Source: Ardenticatenaceae bacterium (lineage in GTDB: Bacteria > Chloroflexota > Anaerolineae > Promineifilales > Promineifilaceae). From it: 43,578 bases of DNA. A program made the position numbers and the translations under genes. Below, one piece after another: positions 1 to 8,386 of this stretch. The stretch spans positions 1 through 43,578 of the forward strand of contig JACKBR010000039.1 of assembly GCA_020634495.1 (NCBI GenBank). Direction: 5' to 3'. Each line of letters opens with the position of its first letter. Positions within the stretch are counted from its first letter, which is position 1. The notes below the pieces were generated by a model. That model saw only the letters and a program-made list of their open reading frames with translations, was not told the DNA's origin and made no database searches.

Positions 1-8
1 GATGGCGC

Positions 9-1367
9 ATGAAGAAGCAAATGTATTGGCTGTTTTTTATTGGTTTGTTTTTAATACTTACGAGCTGGTTGGGCGGCACGGCCGTTTCTGCCCAACCTAC
101 CAACCAGCCAGCAGCCCCAACCGGGATTAGCCTCACAGTTACAGAAGTTGAAAGCGGCTTCAGCCAGCCGGTAGACATCGCCAACGCCGGGGATGACCGG
201 CTCTTTATCGTGGAGCAGCCCGGCATTATTCGCATCATCGACGCTGACGGCAATATGCTGCCAGACCCCTTTCTGGACATCAACGACATTGTAGACAGCG
301 AAACGCACAGTGAACGCGGCCTGCTGGGGCTGGCCTTCCATCCCAACTATCCCGACACGCCCTATTTTTACGTGAACTATACGGCAACACCTCTTGGAGA
401 AGGAGATACCGTCATCGCCCGCTACACCGTCAGCAGCGATCCCAACGTGGCCGATAAAAACAGCGCCATTGAAATCCTGCGCATCGACCAGCCCAACGGC
501 AACCACAACGGCGGCGACCTCAACTTTGGCCCGCAAGACGGCTACCTCTACATTGCCACTGGCGACGGCGGCAGCAGCAACGACAGCGGCACAGGCCACA
601 ACGCCGCCATTGGCAATGCCCAAGACATGACCCAACTGCTGGGCAAAGTGCTGCGCATCAACGTGAATGGCGACAGCGGTCTGGCCCCCGATTGCGGCAC
701 CGTGAACGGCGGTTCGCCCCCCTACACCATCCCCAACGACAATCCCTTCACCGCTGGCAGCGATGGCATTTGCGACGAAATTTGGGCCTCTGGCCTGCGC
801 AATCCCTGGCGCGCCAGCTTCGACCAGGAAACTTATGATTATTACATTGCCGATGTGGGCCAAAATGCCTGGGAAGAGGTGAACTTCCAGCCGGGCAGCA
901 GCGGCGGCGGCGAAAATTACGGCTGGCGCTGTTACGAAGGTGACCAGTTTACCAACCTGGACAGCATGGCAGAATGCAGTGCCAGCTATGTGTTCCCCTT
1001 TGATGTGTATCCCCACGGCAGCGGCAGCGACGCGGGCAATGCTATCACGGGAGGCTATGTTTACCGGGGCAGCGATTATCCTTCCCTGAACGGCATCTAC
1101 ATTTACGCCGATTTTATTAGCAGCAACTTCTGGCTGGCGCAAAACAGCGGGAGCTGGAGCATTACTCCGTTGGGCGGCATTGGCGTGAGCAATCCCAGCA
1201 GCTTTGGCGAGGGCTGCGATGGCGAGCTGTATGTGGCCAGCCACGGCGGCACCATCTATAAAATTCAGTCAAACAGCGGCACAAACGTGTTGGGGGGTGC
1301 TCTGGATCAATTTTCTTATGTGCCGCTGGTGTTTGGCGGTGGCCCCGCTCTAACCTGCTCTGGCTAA
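9..1367 (+). CDS. Secreted PQQ-dependent sugar dehydrogenase (soluble aldose dehydrogenase-like)
   Basis: The 452-residue product begins with a signal peptide (KKQ, then a hydrophobic stretch to about residue 28) and continues as a six-bladed beta-propeller of the GDH-B/HHIP-like family. Family landmarks are visible in order: GFSQPVDIANAGDDRLFIVE, ERGLLGLAFHPNY, NGNHNGGDLNFGPDGYLY-like and ATGDGG segments, GKVLRINVNGD, ASGLRNPWR and GGENYGWRCYEG. Such proteins oxidise sugars, or related alcohols, outside the cytoplasmic membrane using pyrroloquinoline quinone. The C-terminus ends in a short hydrophobic tail (FSYVPLVFGGG) that may be a surface-retention signal; that part is inference. Only eight bases precede the start, so the ribosome site and promoter lie outside or at the edge of the window. 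The substrate cannot be read from the sequence. Confidence 0.88.
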   Translation: MKKQMYWLFFIGLFLILTSWLGGTAVSAQPTNQPAAPTGISLTVTEVESGFSQPVDIANAGDDRLFIVEQPGIIRIIDADGNMLPDPFLDINDIVDSETHSERGLLGLAFHPNYPDTPYFYVNYTATPLGEGDTVIARYTVSSDPNVADKNSAIEILRIDQPNGNHNGGDLNFGPQDGYLYIATGDGGSSNDSGTGHNAAIGNAQDMTQLLGKVLRINVNGDSGLAPDCGTVNGGSPPYTIPNDNPFTAGSDGICDEIWASGLRNPWRASFDQETYDYYIADVGQNAWEEVNFQPGSSGGGENYGWRCYEGDQFTNLDSMAECSASYVFPFDVYPHGSGSDAGNAITGGYVYRGSDYPSLNGIYIYADFISSNFWLAQNSGSWSITPLGGIGVSNPSSFGEGCDGELYVASHGGTIYKIQSNSGTNVLGGALDQFSYVPLVFGGGPALTCSG

Positions 1368-1371
1368 ATTC

Positions 1372-1425
1372 AGTAGCCGCGGCTTCGTACCGTGCTCTTG
1401 TACGCGGTAGGAAACCGCGGCTACT
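1372..1425. repeat. Hairpin with AGTAGCCGCGG arms
   Basis: AGTAGCCGCGG at 1372-1382 is complemented exactly by CCGCGGCTACT at 1415-1425, only a few bases past the stop of the sugar dehydrogenase gene. No T-run follows, so it is not a classical terminator on sequence grounds. The same arm recurs at 7791-7802 beside another small hairpin (CGCGGA/TCCGCG), which suggests a dispersed intergenic repeat. Confidence 0.6.
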
Positions 1426-1455
1426 TTACAAACACGCAGGAAAATCTCTTCAAAA

Positions 1456-3300
1456 TTACGGCCGTTCCATCCAGGGCAAAAAATCATTTTCTACATTTAC
1501 GGTGATGGCTGGCCCTACGGCCGTATCCATTCCCCAGGCAAAAGCATCTGCCGTTAAGGTCGGCGTGAACACCCCATTGGTGAGATAGCTCACCTCAAAA
1601 TTGGCGCTGCTGGTAACGGCCGTTTGCCCATCGCCAAAATCCCAACTGTAGTTCACCGGAACGTTGTTTGTGGTCGTGGTGGTGTTGGTGAAAACGGCCG
1701 TTTCTGGGAAGTTCACCACCGTGGGGCTTACGGTAAAATTGGCCGCAACGCCACCGCCGCTAAAGCCAAACGGGGTAAACATCGGCCCGGCAAAACAAGG
1801 ATATGTTTCTGGATTGGGTTCGCCGTTGACCGTCCAGCAAGTACGGCCGTCGCCATCCTCGGCCGCTGGCAAGCGGTCTGTCACCGATTGCGGCACGTAC
1901 CACAGCACCAAATTTGCATTGGCAATTGCCCATCGCCGACAAACGAATCTGGCTCTGCAAATGATCATCGTTGCAGCAGTAGCTTGGCCCCTGTTGTGGA
2001 AAAAAATGGGTAGGTCTATCCTCCGGCTTGTGCAGCGTTATAAAGAAAATGATTATCGCCCAGCCGCCATCGTCAACCGCTCCACGCTCTGGTTTCAATG
2101 TAATAGCCAGCCCCGGTTGTACCGACACCATCAGTCGCGTTGGCGCGTTGAGCTGGTGCGGACCAAAACCGGGCGATTCATACGGCGTGCGATACGTTTC
2201 ATCTGTTTGCACTCCGCCACTGTTCGCCATCCCACACGGCAGTTGTCGCTGGCATCCCCATCAACCGCAATGTCCAGCGCACAACAGGCTTGCAGGAGAC
2301 AGGCTGCTGCAAAGCGATCGTCGCCAGCCCCGGCCATAGCTCCTACCACGACGCGGAAACGGCTGTCAGGCAAAAAAATTGTAATGTTGCCCATAGCGAG
2401 CAATTACAGGCTGCCCCCACATTTCCATACATTGAAAATCCCACCACCAAAGCCCACCACCGCCTCCAGCAAATCACGAATTCTGTCTCGCTAAATGGGG
2501 ATGGGGATACCCGCTGCCGCTGCCGCCACAGCGCATTACCGTGCCGGGTATAAAGACACAGAATCTACGTGCCACTCTGGCAAGGAAGCGGAGCACGGTG
2601 CGCCCCTGGTGGCGACGCTAAACGCGCAGCCGTCGGTGCTTGCGGGTTCAGTAACTCAGCGCCCAGCCATCCCGGTTGGCGCTGCCAAGGCAAGGTAAAG
2701 CCCCTCTGGCGCGCGTAGGGCACGCTGTCGCCAGAAACGGTATCCAGCGCAGCCCGGCGATTGTTTTGTGAGAGGTCCACAACCGCCCGTTAAAATGCGG
2801 CTGCCCACGCGGAACGTTTGCGGCCCAGCGCACAAATGCCCCTTGATCGAATCTGGAGTTGCGCAGCCCGGCGGCCACGGGGGCCATGGCTCGCCTGCGC
2901 AGGCCGGAAACCCAACCTCAATCACGACCGTTCAGCTGCCGAGGCGCGATTGGCCAGCCGCTGGTTAATGCCTGGCTGCAGTTGGCCAGTACAGCACATC
3001 GCGCACCACCCCAGCACTGGCATCGATTATTTAGCCGCTACCGTGCATTCCCCATCAAAGCGTAAATTCTACCCAGCAAACGGTCAGGCGCAGGCGGCGC
3101 TGGCGGCAGGAACTGTCCGATGCGGCACGCCAAACACCCGGTGCGTTGGCTGTTGGCTGTTCCCCACGCGGGCACGCCAGGCCATGCCTGGGCGGTCTGC
3201 TGCCCGGTGGTGATGCGGTTTCTAACGGCAGCGGCGCACTTTACCACGCACAGAAATCTGGCTGCTTGCCCCACCTGGCTAATTAAACAGCAGCACCCCA
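1456..3300 (-). pseudogene. Broken gene for a secreted PKD-domain protein
   Basis: The readable C-terminal part (about 1456-1968) holds a PKD domain: AVFTNTTTTTNN, VNYSWDFGDGQTA, the YLTNGVFTPTLTA strand and a final ITVNVEN. Before it stands LVLWYVPQS followed by CWTVNGEPNPETYPCF and GPMFTPF, a pattern faintly reminiscent of the C-terminal region of bacterial copper amine oxidases (low confidence). Upstream, to about 3300, only short minus-strand segments remain open, in changing frames, with many stops. The original protein was probably large and exported. No ACGGCCGT palindrome occurs between 1850 and 3900, unlike the rest of the window. Either the gene is decaying or the sequence here is very error-rich. 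Confidence 0.5.
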
Positions 3301-3368
3301 AAGATAATCACAACGCTACAACCCGTTCCAATCTTACCTCTGTGTCCTCTGTGGCAAATTAAATTTAA

Positions 3369-3620
3369 TCAAGTTTCACCTTCACAATGCCCTTTCACTT
3401 TGATGGGGTATTTTTGAGGCGGTACTGTCGTCGGGCCAAAGGATACGCCGTTGCGCATATCCCAACAATATTGATGATCGGCATCACTTTGTAGCGGCTA
3501 ATCCAACCTGCCCAAATCGGTCAAACCTATGCGGGCACTCAGCCGCAAAGTAAACGCCCCGTCCCTTAACTGGCGAATTATTCGGCGGCTATTGGATGGA
3601 AACGGCTGTCATTCGTCAAT
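3369..3620 (-). pseudogene. C-terminal coding remnant of unknown protein
   Basis: On the minus strand a protein-like stretch reads RDGAFTLRLSARIGLTDLGRLD, an in-frame TAG (3500-3498), then PLQSDADHQYCWDMRNG, VSFGPTTVPPQKYPIKVK and GHCEGET before TGA at 3371-3369. Composition and continuity look like a real C-terminus, but no start or upstream body is present. It may belong to the broken gene downstream or to a second lost gene. I do not recognise the family. Confidence 0.3.
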
Positions 3621-3799
3621 CTGCACGGCTTGCTGCCACTGTGTGAAATAGCCTCCCATCGGGATCAGCTTTGAACGAATAAATTATGGCTATACCGCAG
3701 GGGGATGTAATTGGGCAATTGCAGGATCGAAAGCGACATGCAGATTGAATAGATTTTAATTCGTTCAATCTGCGTAATCTGCTGACAAAAGGCTTGTTT

Positions 3800-4432
3800 T
3801 TAATTCTCAACTGGATCGGGTTCGGCCATGAGGGTTTCGATGGCGGCCACGGCTTCCTGGTCAGAACCGCGTGTAAATTCGCCAATGTGCTGGTAGCGGA
3901 TACGGCCGTACTTGTCAATCAAATACGTGGTTGGCCAGTAGCGCTGGTTGTAAGCCCGCCAGGTCAGCCGGTCATTGTCGATGGCTACCGGGTAAGTCAG
4001 TCCAAATCGCTCAATGGCGTCCTGCACATTGTCGATCTCGCGCTCGTAGGCAAATTCTGGATAATGAATGCTGATGACGGTAAAGTCGTCCCCTTCGTAC
4101 TGTGCTTGCCATTCCTTGACCCAAGGAATCGTCCGTTGACAATTAATTCAACCAAAGGTCCAGAACTCTAGCAGAACCACCTTGCCCCGCTGGTCGGCCA
4201 GCGTCACCGGGCCATCGCTGTTCAGCCAAACATCATTTTTGAATTCGGGCGCTTCGCCCAGGTCAGGCAAATCCACCACAATCTCCTCCTGCGTTGGCGG
4301 CACCGACGTGCCGCTGGCAATATTTTCTAGTTCGCCACTATTTGCTTCTTCAGCAGCAGGCGCAGTACAGGCCACCCATAAAACCAGCAGCAGGGATACG
4401 GCCGTACCCCACAAAATCCATTTTCGCCCCAT
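3800..4432 (-). CDS. DipZ/TlpA-like thioredoxin lipoprotein with UGA at the first redox Cys (putative selenoprotein)
   Basis: One frame runs from ATG at 4432 to TAA at 3800 (210 residues) with a single in-frame TGA at 4150-4148, codon 95. GGAGG lies seven bases before the ATG. Residues 1-22 are a lipoprotein signal (hydrophobic run, then VLWVACTAP); a low-complexity linker follows, then a redoxin fold. The active site reads FWTFG-(TGA)-INCQRTIPWVKEW; family members such as the DipZ C-terminal domain have CINC here. Downstream motifs are intact: HYPEFAYEREIDNVQDA, YPVAIDND, WRAYNQRYWPTTYLIDK, GRIRYQHIGEF. The expected product is a membrane-anchored thiol-disulphide oxidoreductase or reductase outside the membrane. 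TGA at exactly this codon, with a SECIS-like hairpin behind it, suggests selenocysteine (UxxC). Alternatives are a nonsense mutation or a base-call error. Confidence 0.72.
4111..4129 (-). promoter_or_regulatory. Putative bacterial SECIS hairpin
   Basis: On the minus strand, 18 bases after the TGA at 4150-4148, ATTCCTTG (4129-4122) and CAAGGAAT (4118-4111) form a perfect 8-bp stem closed by the three-base loop GGT (4121-4119). The loop begins 26 bases after the UGA and starts with G. Known bacterial SECIS elements lie inside the reading frame just after the UGA, have a short apical loop with a G among its first bases, and sit about 16-37 bases away. This one fits all three points. SelB binding is inferred. 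Confidence 0.62.
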
Positions 4433-4815
4433 CAAACACCTCCAGGCCAATTTTCAGTAATCAGTGACCAGTGGTCAGATCCGCCCAGCCGTAAACGGAC
4501 TGGGCTAGTATATGAAAGCCTCTCCGAGGCTCATTTCAGCCCTGAAAGGGCTTCCATAAACTAGCAGGGGGCTGAAGCCCCCTGCGGATGGCCGCCCTCG
4601 GCGAATCAGCAAAGTGTTATGTGACTAGTTTACTGATTACTGACCTACTGAATACGGCAACACTTTACCTCACATTGCTTAAGAGAGGCTTACAGAAAAC
4701 TTACCAGATCGCCCTTCACCAATCATTTACGGAAAATTTGCGGCCTTAGTACACAATAGGACGGGAAAGTCAGTTAGATTGTAATAAAACCTGTTATACT
4801 GTTTACATACACAAA
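4433..4815. other. Intergenic stretch with a string of small hairpins
   Basis: This gap lies between two divergent genes. From about 4485 to 4600 it carries successive short palindromes: CCCAG/CTGGG, AGCCTC-TCC-GAGGCT, AGCCCT-GAA-AGGGCT, and GCAGGGGGCT-GA-AGCCCCCTGC (4564-4585). A related arrangement with the shared text AGGGCTTC and ACTAGC recurs at 29930-30005, so this is a dispersed REP-like element. The rest is AT-rich and non-coding; a TATACT at 4795-4800 could be the -10 box of the cyclase gene. Confidence 0.5.
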
Positions 4816-4903
4816 GGGTTCGTTCACAAATAACTTTTGTTCAGAAAACGAACCCCAAGGCTTGACAGTTTACCGAAATTCAAAAGTTAAAAACAGTCAA
4901 GCC
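4816..4903 (+). promoter_or_regulatory. Structured 5' leader: two adjacent inverted repeats before the cyclase gene
   Basis: GGGTTCGTT (4816-4824) pairs with AACGAACCC (4847-4855). Directly after it GGCTTGACAGTTT (4859-4871) pairs with AAACAGTCAAGCC (4891-4903), with one central A-A mismatch. Both sit between a TATACT (4795-4800) and the start of the GAF-PAS-cyclase gene. They could be RNA hairpins in a long leader or protein-binding dyads. No known riboswitch class was recognised. Confidence 0.4.
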
Positions 4904-4992
4904 CAAAATACCTCTCCTTGCAATTTGCCCAAGAGGTTGCAGTCTGTCATAACCTCCCAAAGATAGTGAATAACCAGCCTGAGGATGTAACA

Positions 4993-6750
4993 TTGAACGA
5001 TTTACCTTCAATTACCCAAATTCAGACCAACATCAGGCAGCTTCGCGACCTGATCGATAACCTTGGCAGTACTGTAAACCAGCAGCACCAAACCCTCATC
5101 ACCACCCGCGCCGAAATTGCCCAACGGGCTGCCGCCCAATCCAGCGATGAACTGGCCCGCCTGCTGGTGCATGTGCGGCGCAACCTGGAAGATTTGGAAC
5201 GCCGCTTCAAAGACCAACAGAAAGAACAAGAACAGCTCCAGGCGCTGCAAGAAATTAGCCGGGTCATCAACTCTTCGCTAGACCTGAACGAGGTGCTGGT
5301 TTTTGTGATGGATTCCATCATCGACCTGACCAAAGCCGAGCGAGCTATTTTGCTGCTGAAGGATGAAGAAACGGGCGAACAAGAAGTACGCCTCTATCGC
5401 AATGTGGACCGCGAAACGATTGAAAAATCATCCGCCTTCGAGATTAGCCGCAGCATTGTGCGCACCGTAGCCGAAACGGGGGAACCGGTGGTGACGATGA
5501 ATGCCCAGTCGGACAGCCGCTTTGCCGCCCAAGAAAGCATCATCAGCTACAACCTGCGCTCCATTTTGTGCGTGCCGCTCAAAATTAAAGATGACATCAC
5601 CGGTGTTATTTATGCCGATAATCGCATTGCTGCGGGCGTTTTTGGCAACACGGATCGAGATTTGCTGGCCTCTTTTGCCAATCAAGCGGCCGTTGCCATC
5701 GACAATGCCCGCCTGTTCCGCCAAACGCAGGACAACCTGATTGAAATTACGGAAATGCGCGATTTGATGGACAACGTATTTGCTTCAATTGCCAGCGGTG
5801 TCATTACCATTGATGAGGAAGAACGAATTGCCCTTTACAATCGGGCAGCGGAACGGATTTTAGGCTTCCCGGATACGGCCGTTATGCACGAAACCTACAA
5901 AACCGCCATGGAAACCCTCGGCCTGCCCGTTGAACCGCTCATCCAGGATGTGTGGACCAACGGCGGCGCTCACAACACCGAAGTAGATGTGGTAGTGAAC
6001 AAGCGCCCCGGCATGACCTCGCTCAATCTCACCCTGACGCCGCTGCGCGATTATGGTCAGGACATGCTAGGCGTGGCGATGGTGCTGGACGACGTGACCG
6101 AGAAAAAGCGGCTGGAAAGCGTGCGCCGCTACCTGCCGCCTGCCCTGGTAGATCAGATTCGTGACCTTGACGCCGCACAACGGCCGCAGCGCAGCATCAT
6201 GAGCGTGCTCTTTGCCGACGTACGCGGCTACAGCACCTTCAGCGAGCATCTCGACCCGGAAAAGCTGATCCAGATTATGAACGGCTACTTCACCGAATTT
6301 GTTTACGCCATCAACGAACATCAAGGGCTGACCGACAAATTCATGGGCGACGCCGTGATGGCCCTGTACAACACGCCGCTCAATCCGCAAGAAAACCACG
6401 CGGAACGGGCCATTCGCACCGCGCTAATGATTCGCCAAAACATGCAGCGTTACCTGACAGAGGTGTCGGCCGATCGGCGGCTGCATTTTGGCATTGGCAT
6501 TCACACGGGTGAAGCGGTGGCGGGGAACGTGGGCAGCAGCCTACGCAAAGATTACTCAGCCATTGGCGACGCGGTGAACCTGTCCAAGCGCATCCAGGAA
6601 AACGCCCAGGCGGACGAAATTCTGATCAGCAGCGCCACCTACGAGCAGGTGCGGGACTGGGTGCAAGCAGAGCCGCTGGAGCCGATGCAGGTTAAAGGCC
6701 GCCAAACCCCCGAGCAAATTTATAGGCTGATTGGTGCTTTGGCTGAGTAA
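4993..6750 (+). CDS. GAF-PAS class III adenylate/guanylate cyclase
   Basis: The product has a coiled N-terminus (about residues 1-90, rich in Q, E and R), a GAF domain (about 93-240), a PAS domain (about 255-370, GVITIDEEERIALYNRAAERIL) and a class III nucleotide cyclase domain (about 395-575). Both metal-binding aspartates are present: FADVRGYSTF (about D409) and DKFMGDAVMA (about D453). The lysine before the second one favours ATP over GTP, and IGDAVNLSKRIQ matches the nucleotide-binding end. It should be a soluble sensor making cAMP in response to a GAF or PAS ligand. I chose TTG at 4993 because GAGG lies eight bases upstream; the frame is open to TTG at 4918 (585 versus 610 residues). It stands alone, with a terminator after it. 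Confidence 0.88.
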   Translation: MNDLPSITQIQTNIRQLRDLIDNLGSTVNQQHQTLITTRAEIAQRAAAQSSDELARLLVHVRRNLEDLERRFKDQQKEQEQLQALQEISRVINSSLDLNEVLVFVMDSIIDLTKAERAILLLKDEETGEQEVRLYRNVDRETIEKSSAFEISRSIVRTVAETGEPVVTMNAQSDSRFAAQESIISYNLRSILCVPLKIKDDITGVIYADNRIAAGVFGNTDRDLLASFANQAAVAIDNARLFRQTQDNLIEITEMRDLMDNVFASIASGVITIDEEERIALYNRAAERILGFPDTAVMHETYKTAMETLGLPVEPLIQDVWTNGGAHNTEVDVVVNKRPGMTSLNLTLTPLRDYGQDMLGVAMVLDDVTEKKRLESVRRYLPPALVDQIRDLDAAQRPQRSIMSVLFADVRGYSTFSEHLDPEKLIQIMNGYFTEFVYAINEHQGLTDKFMGDAVMALYNTPLNPQENHAERAIRTALMIRQNMQRYLTEVSADRRLHFGIGIHTGEAVAGNVGSSLRKDYSAIGDAVNLSKRIQENAQADEILISSATYEQVRDWVQAEPLEPMQVKGRQTPEQIYRLIGALAE

Positions 6751-6773
6751 GGCAATTTTTTCCGAGAAACTCC

Positions 6774-6808
6774 AAGCGCTCTTCCAGTTTTGAGAAGAGC
6801 GCTTTTTA
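6774..6808 (+). terminator. Rho-independent terminator after the cyclase gene
   Basis: AGCGCTCTTC (6775-6784), a nine-base loop and GAAGAGCGCT (6794-6803) form a perfect 10-bp stem followed by a run of T. It lies 24 bases after the cyclase stop and just before the end of the opposing acetyltransferase gene. Confidence 0.85.
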
Positions 6809-6820
6809 ATTTAGGGGATT

Positions 6821-7312
6821 TCAAACAAAATCTGACGAAAGCCCACCAATGTATGCTTTGCCTTGTACTGGATCACGGTACTGGCGTAAGCGATGCAGCG
6901 CAATCCGAAACCCTTGGGCTTCCCAAAATGCCAGAGCTTCAGGCGTGTCGCGTCGTACAGTAAGTTCCACCAGGGTCATGCCAAGCTGGTTCATTTTTGA
7001 GAAAATTGCTTTTACCATTGCCGTTCCGTACCCTCTTCGACGAGTTGCTGGAACCACAAAAAAGTCTTCGATCATGGCTGAATGGGTTTCTTCATTTGTT
7101 TCAAATGCAACGAACCCAATTTTAAGGCCGTCTTCGACCCCAAAAAACAGTTGCAAATCAGCTTTTCTCAGTGGAAATCTTTCCTGAAAGTAAGTTTCAA
7201 GCCTTTCTTCATTTTTTACGACGTGACTGTGTGGCATTATTTCTTGCCAATAAGCGTAGGCCATTTGCTGAAATTCATTAACATTGGCGTCACAAACAGT
7301 TTCAAGAATCAT
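6821..7312 (-). CDS. GNAT-family N-acetyltransferase
   Basis: The 163-residue product shows the acetyl-CoA fold: IEDFFVVPATRRRGYGTAMVKAIF carries the RxxGxG/A pyrophosphate loop (as RRRGYG), followed by MTLVELTVRRDTPEALAFWEAQGF, the usual helix and strand leading to the family C-terminus. GVEDGLKIGFVAFE is the preceding strand pair. The start at 7312 (MILETVCDAN) is preferred because GAGTGGA precedes it; the frame is open upstream to 7384. It lies 37 bases after the HicB-like gene on the same strand and may be co-transcribed. The substrate is unknown. Confidence 0.8.
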   Translation of the reverse strand: MILETVCDANVNEFQQMAYAYWQEIMPHSHVVKNEERLETYFQERFPLRKADLQLFFGVEDGLKIGFVAFETNEETHSAMIEDFFVVPATRRRGYGTAMVKAIFSKMNQLGMTLVELTVRRDTPEALAFWEAQGFRIALHRLRQYRDPVQGKAYIGGLSSDFV

Positions 7313-7349
7313 ATATCCACTCTTAAATGCGAGGAGTAGCGACGGCCGT

Positions 7350-7679
7350 TTATCCCCCAGCCATAACAGATTCCAGCGTTTCACTAATCCAGCTGTTCAA
7401 GCTCTTATTGGCTATACGTGCCTTCACACTGATTTTGCGATGCAGTTCCGGGTTCAAACGAATGCTAAACTTGCCAGAATACGGTTTTTCTGGCGACTCA
7501 CCCCGCTCTGCGCAAAAAGCCAGGTAATCTTCCACAGAGTCTTCAAAGGCCTGCCTTAGCTCAGCTACCGATTCCCCTTCAAACGTAATCACATCCCGTA
7601 AGTTGATGACCTCGCTGTGAAAGATTTCTGCCTCATCATCAAACTCAACCTTGGCCACGTATCCTTTGTATTCCATCAT
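7350..7679 (-). CDS. HicB-like antitoxin / ribbon-helix-helix protein
   Basis: This is a 109-residue protein with the HicB layout. An N-terminal partial RNase-H-like domain (YKGYVAKVEFDDEAEIFHSEV, then ITFEGESVAELRQAFEDSVEDYLAFC) is followed by a C-terminal ribbon-helix-helix (KFSIRLNPELHRKISVKARIANKSLNSWISETLE). HicB proteins neutralise the HicA mRNA interferase and repress their own operon. AGGAG lies seven bases before the ATG. No HicA gene is visible on either side. Just upstream is a short open minus-strand stretch (LVVNEKNQYLIVVQYS, ending at 7684), which could be the tail of a lost partner or chance. Confidence 0.78.
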   Translation of the reverse strand: MMEYKGYVAKVEFDDEAEIFHSEVINLRDVITFEGESVAELRQAFEDSVEDYLAFCAERGESPEKPYSGKFSIRLNPELHRKISVKARIANKSLNSWISETLESVMAGG

Positions 7680-7847
7680 AGGGTTACTCCTGTTTCCTAA
7701 CGGTGCTTCTTATTCCCAGGGGGATGGAGTCAGAATATTGCACCACAATCAAATACTGATTTTTTTCGTTTACCACAAGCGCGGAAAGAATCCGCGGCTA
7801 CTAAATTTCAGAGTACAATTATTTAGACTTTAAGTGTGTCGAGTTTA

Positions 7848-8348
7848 TTAACATAACGTACTTCGTGCAGTTCCAGGGCCCACCGGGCGATTCTCGACTT
7901 TTGTTGTGCCGTCGGGTTTGAAGCCAAACTGCTCATAAAAGCGGATGGCCCGGTTGTTGCCTGCCAGCACCCACAAGGACACTGCCTGAAACCCTTGGGC
8001 TTGCAGCCGAGCCAGCCCTTCCTGCATCAAGGCTGCACCAAAGCCCTGGCCCCAGCAGTCGGGCAGCAGGTAGATGGCGTAAATTTCGCCGGTTTTGGCC
8101 TGGTCTAAATCTTCGTCGCGGGTACGGCCGTACGACACAAACCCCACCACGCGCTCACCATCTTCATACACAGGCACAACATTTACCGGGTCTGAAAGAA
8201 TATTTTGCCACCGCGTAATGCGCCGCTCAAGCGAAAGATTGTCCAAAAACTCATCTGGCAGCAGCCCGCGATACGCCCCTTGCCACGATTGCACGTGAAC
8301 GGCCGCTAGCTGTTCCGCATCATCAACTGTCGCAACCCGGATTGTCAT
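7848..8348 (-). CDS. GNAT-family N-acetyltransferase (RimI-like)
   Basis: A 166-residue protein with clear GNAT motifs: MTIRVATVDDAEQLAAVHVQSW at the start, GEIYAIYLLPDCWGQGFGAALMQ with the Q/RxxGxG/A acetyl-CoA loop, and SLWVLAGNNRAIRFYEQFGF at the C-terminal motif. The last residues (GPGTARSTLC) do not fit the family. One base away the other frame reads ELHEVRYVNK, a typical ending, so a one-base slip in the GGGCCC-rich stretch near 7880 is likely. Its target is unknown. Confidence 0.82.
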   Translation of the reverse strand: MTIRVATVDDAEQLAAVHVQSWQGAYRGLLPDEFLDNLSLERRITRWQNILSDPVNVVPVYEDGERVVGFVSYGRTRDEDLDQAKTGEIYAIYLLPDCWGQGFGAALMQEGLARLQAQGFQAVSLWVLAGNNRAIRFYEQFGFKPDGTTKVENRPVGPGTARSTLC

Positions 8349-8386
8349 ACTTTGCCTCCGCTGAAAAGGATCATCCGACCAACTTG

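Noticed and set aside
51..1244. A 397-codon open frame on the minus strand opposite the sugar dehydrogenase
   Set aside because: Its product is low-complexity (A, G and V rich), without recognisable motifs, and is the mirror of codon bias in the real gene on the plus strand.
3498..3500. In-frame TAG within the minus-strand remnant as a possible recoded codon (for example pyrrolysine)
   Set aside because: The surrounding region is full of stops and frame changes, no family alignment supports a residue here, and no pyrrolysine genes are near.
4559..4600. GC-rich stem after the hairpin string as a terminator for the thioredoxin or cyclase gene
   Set aside because: It lies in the divergent region upstream of both genes, has no T-run, and matches a dispersed repeat family.
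4816..4903. tRNA-like or riboswitch-like structure before the cyclase gene
   Set aside because: GGTTCG is present, but no acceptor, anticodon or known riboswitch core could be folded; only simple hairpins are supported.
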